DNA from: Azorinus chamasolen
Taxonomy: Eukaryota; Mollusca; Bivalvia; Cardiida; Solecurtidae
Direction: 5' to 3'
Length of the DNA stretch: 64,000 bases
Assembly: GCA_963576725.1 (NCBI GenBank)
Contig: OY755237.1
Location: forward strand, 63,527,423-63,591,422
Part shown: positions 53,801-59,800 of the stretch, piece by piece
Layout of the letters: each line of letters opens with the position of its first letter
Numbering within the stretch: position 1 is the first letter of the stretch
The notes under the pieces: generated by a model
Told to the model about the DNA's origin: nothing
Seen by the model: the letters and a program-made list of their open reading frames with translations, nothing else
Databases searched by the model: none
Made by a program: the position numbers and the translations under genes

Positions 53801-56800
53801 TTTATGTTTTCTAAGATATGTGGTAGCTTAATGCAGGTCAAAGGTAATGCAGAAAGCTCCTATAGGAGCTTTCTGCATTACGTTTGCCCTGAATTTAGCA
53901 ACCACCTACTTTTTAAGACTCCTGTTTCCAATACATGAATGGCAACTTAAGACAGGTTCTACTGTAATTACAACGACTCTATACCTGTAGCCTTGTAGAC
54001 GTCACATTTGAAGGATAATAACAAAATAGTCCCTTATCCCGTTGCACAAAACGATATGTCAGCTCAATTTTGGATCTGTTAAATTTTGACTAGTTCCATT
54101 CGATCAGGCTTTAGAGAAACTGTTGACCAGGTGTCATCACACAAGTTTTTAAGAATATATTGACTATGTTTCATAAAGATTGGATCCTGATGAGACGCCG
54201 TTTTACCAAGCTGTTTGAAAATGCTACTTACGTCACGGTTAGCGGGATAAAGGGTTAATCATCTCGATGTCAATGTCGCATCTGTGATTACCTATGCAAA
54301 CAGTTTGGATCCAGATGAGACGCCGCGTAACTCCGCGTCTAATCAAGATCCAAACTATTTGTTACTGTTACTGTTTCTTGAAACAAAAATGAAGAAAAAT
54401 AAAAATCGAAAATTGTAACAGACGAGAGACAAACTTTGCAGATGAGAAAATTTGGCAGTGAAAGAGTTGAATTGATAGGCCAAATATAGTGGCTTATGTT
54501 TCCAAATAAGAATATTACATTTGCGACGAAGCAGCTTTCAATACCAAGCTATAAAATAATCTATTAGATAAAGCCCTTTGAGAAGAAATCATGAAACTGT
54601 TCTTGATCAGGTTCTTCACGGTATGACAATCTTCAGTTTCTTCAACACTTTATTATAATACTTTTCGAATAGTGTAGACCTTGATTAAATCATTTACGTT
54701 TGACGCCTTGGTTAATACTTGTCCCGTTCGGCCTTTGTAAAATACTTAACCCATTTGCTCCCAGTGGATTCGTCCATACTTATATATTAGATTAGTCAAT
54801 CTTTTATCTAAGGGATGTCTGGTCTAAATTTTCATTTTTGTTTTGTTTTATATTAAATTTTCTATCAGCCAACAGTGTAGGCTCTGATCATGGGCCGCAT
54901 TATGTGGCGTCTGATCAGAGTCTACACTGTTTGCCTACGTCCCATATATGGGATCGTGGGAGCAAATGAGTTAATGTCTGCTAAAATTGGGACCTCGTGC
55001 TATTTTAACTATTTTGCAAACTGTTGACCTAGTGTCAAATTGCTTAGACCCAAGCTGTTTGAAAATGCTAGTCAGGGCCCATGCTTATAAAGCGTTTTAG
55101 TTGAGTCTGAGTTTGTTCTTGTTAAGCATGGATACAGGTCGCGGATAGCTTGAGAAGGGAGAAAACATTTTGACAATATGTAAGAAACTTTCCTAGTGAA
55201 GCTGCCACATGCATATTTCAGGACTACCTCTGCTGATAGTCGTGGTAACGATTGCCATCAACAAATCAGATAACTATGGAGTTCAACCGGGCGGCATGTA
55301 AGTCTCACAGTTCACAAGATATGTAAAAATGTTCATGTAAGTCTTACAGTTCGCAGAATATGTAAAGTATGTTTATGTAAGTCTCACAGTTCGCAGAATA
55401 TGTAAAGTGTGTCTATGTAAATCTCACAGTTTGCAGGATATGTAAAATATGATCATATAAGTCTCACAGTTCGCAGGATATGTAGACTATGTTCATGTAA
55501 GGTTCACAATTCGCACGCTATATAGAATTGTGTGTATGTAAGTCTCACAGTTAGCAAGGTATCTAAACAGTGTTCATGTAATGTTCACAGTGCGTACACT
55601 ATTTAAAACTGTGTTACACAAGTCTTACCGCTCATAAGATATGTGAAATATGTTCATGTACGAAGTATCGCAGTTTGTGATGTATGTAAAATATGTTTAT
55701 GTAAGTTTCACACTTCATAAGACATGTAAAATATATTTATGTAAGTCTCACAGTTCATAAGACATGTAAAACATGTTCGTGTAAGTCTCACAGTTCGTAA
55801 CTTATGTAAACTACATTTTTGTAAGTCTCACAGTTCGTCTGGTATGTAAAATATGTCCATGTAAGTGTCACAGTCTGTAAGATATATGTAACATATGTCC
55901 ATGTAAGTGTCACAGTCTGTAAGGTATATGTAACAATGTTCATGTAAGTGTCACAGTCTGTAAGGTATATGTAACATATGTCCATGTAAGTGTCACAGTT
56001 TGTAAGGTATATGTAACATATGTTCATGTAAGTGTCACAGTCTGTAAGGTATATGTAACATATGTTCATGTTAGTGTCACAGTCTGTAAGGTATATGTAA
56101 CATATGTTCATGTAAGTGTCACAGTTCATAAGTTAAGTAAAATATGTTCACGTAAGTCTAAAAGTTCAAAAGATATCTGAAATATGTTCAGATAAGTCCC
56201 ATAGCTCGTAAGATATGTAAAACTATGTGTATGAAATTGAAATTGTTTTCAAGTTAGTCTCGCAGATTTAATGTAAGACAACTAAGATTTTGTCGTTTCA
56301 TGCCACGGCATGATATGCTACCCTTATTACTTTACATATTCGAACAGACAAACCGAGTCTGCACTTTTCTCATTTTGCATTTCTACTTGTGCTTTCGAGG
56401 GATCACCCATTTTCAGAATATATGTACTTCACAACAGCAGGTGTTAAGTGCTTGTGTGGCGGCCGTAAAAAGTCGCCCCGTACTTCTTTCTCAGTGTTGT
56501 TATATTTTCTGGTCCTTCGGGATCATTAGTTTTGATGTTATTAGTTTTGAAAATTGAATACTGCTGAAGCCGGTGCTAGGGGGCGTGAGTAGTGTTGTAC
56601 GTTTAATTACTACTCATGAACAGACTCAATAAAACCGAGTCTACAATTTTCTTATTTTGCATTTCTACTTTTGCTTGCGAAGGATCACCCATTTTCAGAA
56701 TATTTATACCAACACTACAGATCCACATCAAACTGCTCTTGCATGAGTACAATGTAGTTTGATTAGGGTCTACAATAGCTCCTACAATGTATTATGTCAG

Positions 56801-59800
56801 TGCAATCTAAAGTTATCTACAATGGTGCTAAATTGAATTACCTAGCCTAAGAAACTGTTGGAGAGCGGGAATTGAGCATCAGAAATGATTAGGGTCAATA
56901 ATAACTCATCCAATGTGTTTGATAAGTCATGGAAGTTTACAAAAAAAAGAAAATTCATTACCTTAATTTGTATATTGGCCAATAAAAAACTATGTTTGTG
57001 CTATTTAAGAAACTGCTAAACCAGATCTTTAAGTTTCCATCAGCAAACAGAGCAGACCATGTTCAGACTTACCTTGTATGGGTCATCTGATCTGAGTCTA
57101 CCCTGTATGCAAAAGTGTGAAAAAGCATTTAATAAGTATTTCAAGTGCACCTCTTTATTATTTGCTGTACTCCCACGTTGTCTTTTTAATGGACCGCATT
57201 ATTCCTGTTTTTCAGATGCTGGTTGGATAGAATCCCGTTCTATGCAGCTTTCCTGGCCCCTGTTTGTTTGATTCTTGTATTAAACAGCATATCATTCGTG
57301 CTTGTGATTCGCCAGATATCGAAACGCAGCTCAAATAAACTCACCAAAACTGACAAATCGAGCACTGTGGTTCGACTCCGGGGAGCGATCAGTCTGATAG
57401 TCCTTCTCGGGCTCACGTGGTTGTTTGGGATTCTTGCCGTGGATAACTTTGGCATTGCGTTCCACTATCTGTTTGCAATATTTAACTCGCTGCAGGGGTT
57501 TTTCATCTTTATTTTCTACTGCGTGTTGAAGAAAGAAGCTCAGCAGAGCTGGCGAAGAAAGCTTCCATGCCTGAAGTCAGCATATGAACAGACAACGACG
57601 TCATCAGGCACGAATAAAGGTAGACAACTTCTCTATGTACAGTAAAACCCCTCTAATGCGACCACTTAATGAACAAACATTGCTGTCTTCATAAGCAGGA
57701 CGAAAGTTATGCGGAGAGCTCCTATAGGAGCTTTCTGCATAACTTTCGTCCTGCATTAAGCTACCACCTGCCTTTGACACAGTGAATTATGCCCCATTTT
57801 GGTGGTCACATTAGAGGGTTTTTTCTGTATACAATACCGCCACTGATTATGTACATGTACTTGTTGTAGATGGAAATACAGTAGAACCCCTGTATTGTGA
57901 CTACTTACTGAATCAGCATACATCTGGTTGCTGTTTAATGTAGACAGGAAGTAATACAGAAAGCTACTGGAGGAGCTTACTGCCTTACCTTTTGTCCTTC
58001 ATTAAAAGGAGGTAGCCTCCTGTCTTAACCGCACTGATTTCTTGTCAGTGGCCATTATAGAGAGGTTCAACTTTATTATGCAATAAACTCTGCATCTGTA
58101 GAACGAATGTTTTATGGAATGCACAATTCCGTCACGATTCTACAGTTTCTGCCCAAACAGATCCCGATCATTTGCTTTATATTTTATAATTTTTTCTAAT
58201 AAATATCCATAATGTAATTACATGTATGTCTTATATGAATATTCATGAGGTAAGAGTTTAAAAAACCCGACTAAGACCCTTAAGTGACGTTTATGAAAGG
58301 GCTGCATTGGATTTTGAGTTCCAAATCACCAATTCTTTTCATGCAAGTTATAAACTTTCATATCTGTGTTTCTATTACAGTAAAACTCTTCTAATCCGGA
58401 CGTTAATTTTAGTATAAATAATGGTCTTGGAGGCAGGTGACAGCTTAATTCCAGGTGAAAGTCATGCAATACGCTCCTCTAGGAGTTTCTGCATGACTTT
58501 CAACCTGCATTAAGCAGCCGCCTGCCTAAAAGTGTCCAAATTCTTCTCTACTATAATTTCGGTTTAGAGGGGTTTTACTATACTGTAGTCTATTGGTAAT
58601 GATTTACCCATTAGGCCTACTCCGCTAATTGTGCCTGACTTAACGATGATATCCCATGGTGTAACCCTGCAACTCATGAATATTCATGTGGATAATGATG
58701 GTGTGTTTATGTCCATCACTGTGTAAACATGTACATCACTGTGTGTATTTGTACATTACTGTGGGTAGTTGTAGATCAATGCGGGTGGATGTACATCACT
58801 GTGGATAGCTGTATATCACTGTGGGTAGTTGTATATCTATGTGAGTAGTTGTACATCACTGTGGATAGTTGTACATCACTGTGGGTAGTTGTACATCACT
58901 GTGGATAGTTGTACATCACTGTAGATAGTTGTACATCACTGTGGATAGTTGTATATCACTGTGGGTAGTTGTATATCTATGTGAGTAGTTGTACATCTCT
59001 GTGGGTACATGTAGTTGTACAACATTGTGTATATGTGTACATCACTGTGTGTATTTTTACATCACTATGGGTAGTTGTACATCTATGTGATTAATTGTAC
59101 ATCACTGTGGGTAGTTGTACGTCATTGTGTGTATCTATTCTTCATTCCGTGTATAGGTACACCACTGCATATATTTATGCATCATTGTGTGTATTTATAC
59201 ATCACTGTCTGTATTTATACATCACTGTGTGTATTTGTAGATCACTGCATGATTTGTACATCATTAAGTGTACTTCTACATCACCGCATGTGCATGTAAA
59301 TCATTGCATGTGTTGGTACATCAATGTGTGTATTTTGCATCATAGTGTGTATTATTATATCACTGTGTGTAATTGTACATCATTGCGTGTTTTTATAAAT
59401 CGCTGTGTGTATTTGTAGAGCACTGCGTGTTTTGTACATCATTTTGTATATTTGTACATCACCACATGTGCATGCATATCATTGCATGTAGCTGTACATT
59501 AATATGTATACATGTATTTGTACATCATAGTGTGTATTGTTATAACACTGCGTTCAATAATACACACTATGTGTAATTGTACATTACATCATAGCGTATG
59601 TTTTTTTAAATTTAACTGTGTGTAATTGTTCATCAGTGTGTTTATTTGTACATCAACGTATATCTGTACACCACTACATGTATTTGTACGTCACTGCGTG
59701 TATTTGTACACCGCTGTATTACCATTGCTTGCATTTTTACATCTGTAAATCGTTTATATGTGTACATCATAAAGTCCATGTATCTATATTTCAGGCTATT

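Noticed and set aside
55788..56129. 113-codon minus-strand ORF with [14 protein letters not shown] repeats
   Set aside because: Tandem array artefact, antisense to the donor-copying minisatellite.
59075..59576. Overlapping Tyr/Cys/His-rich ORFs
   Set aside because: Translations of the ~20-bp tandem array; no domain and no splice context.
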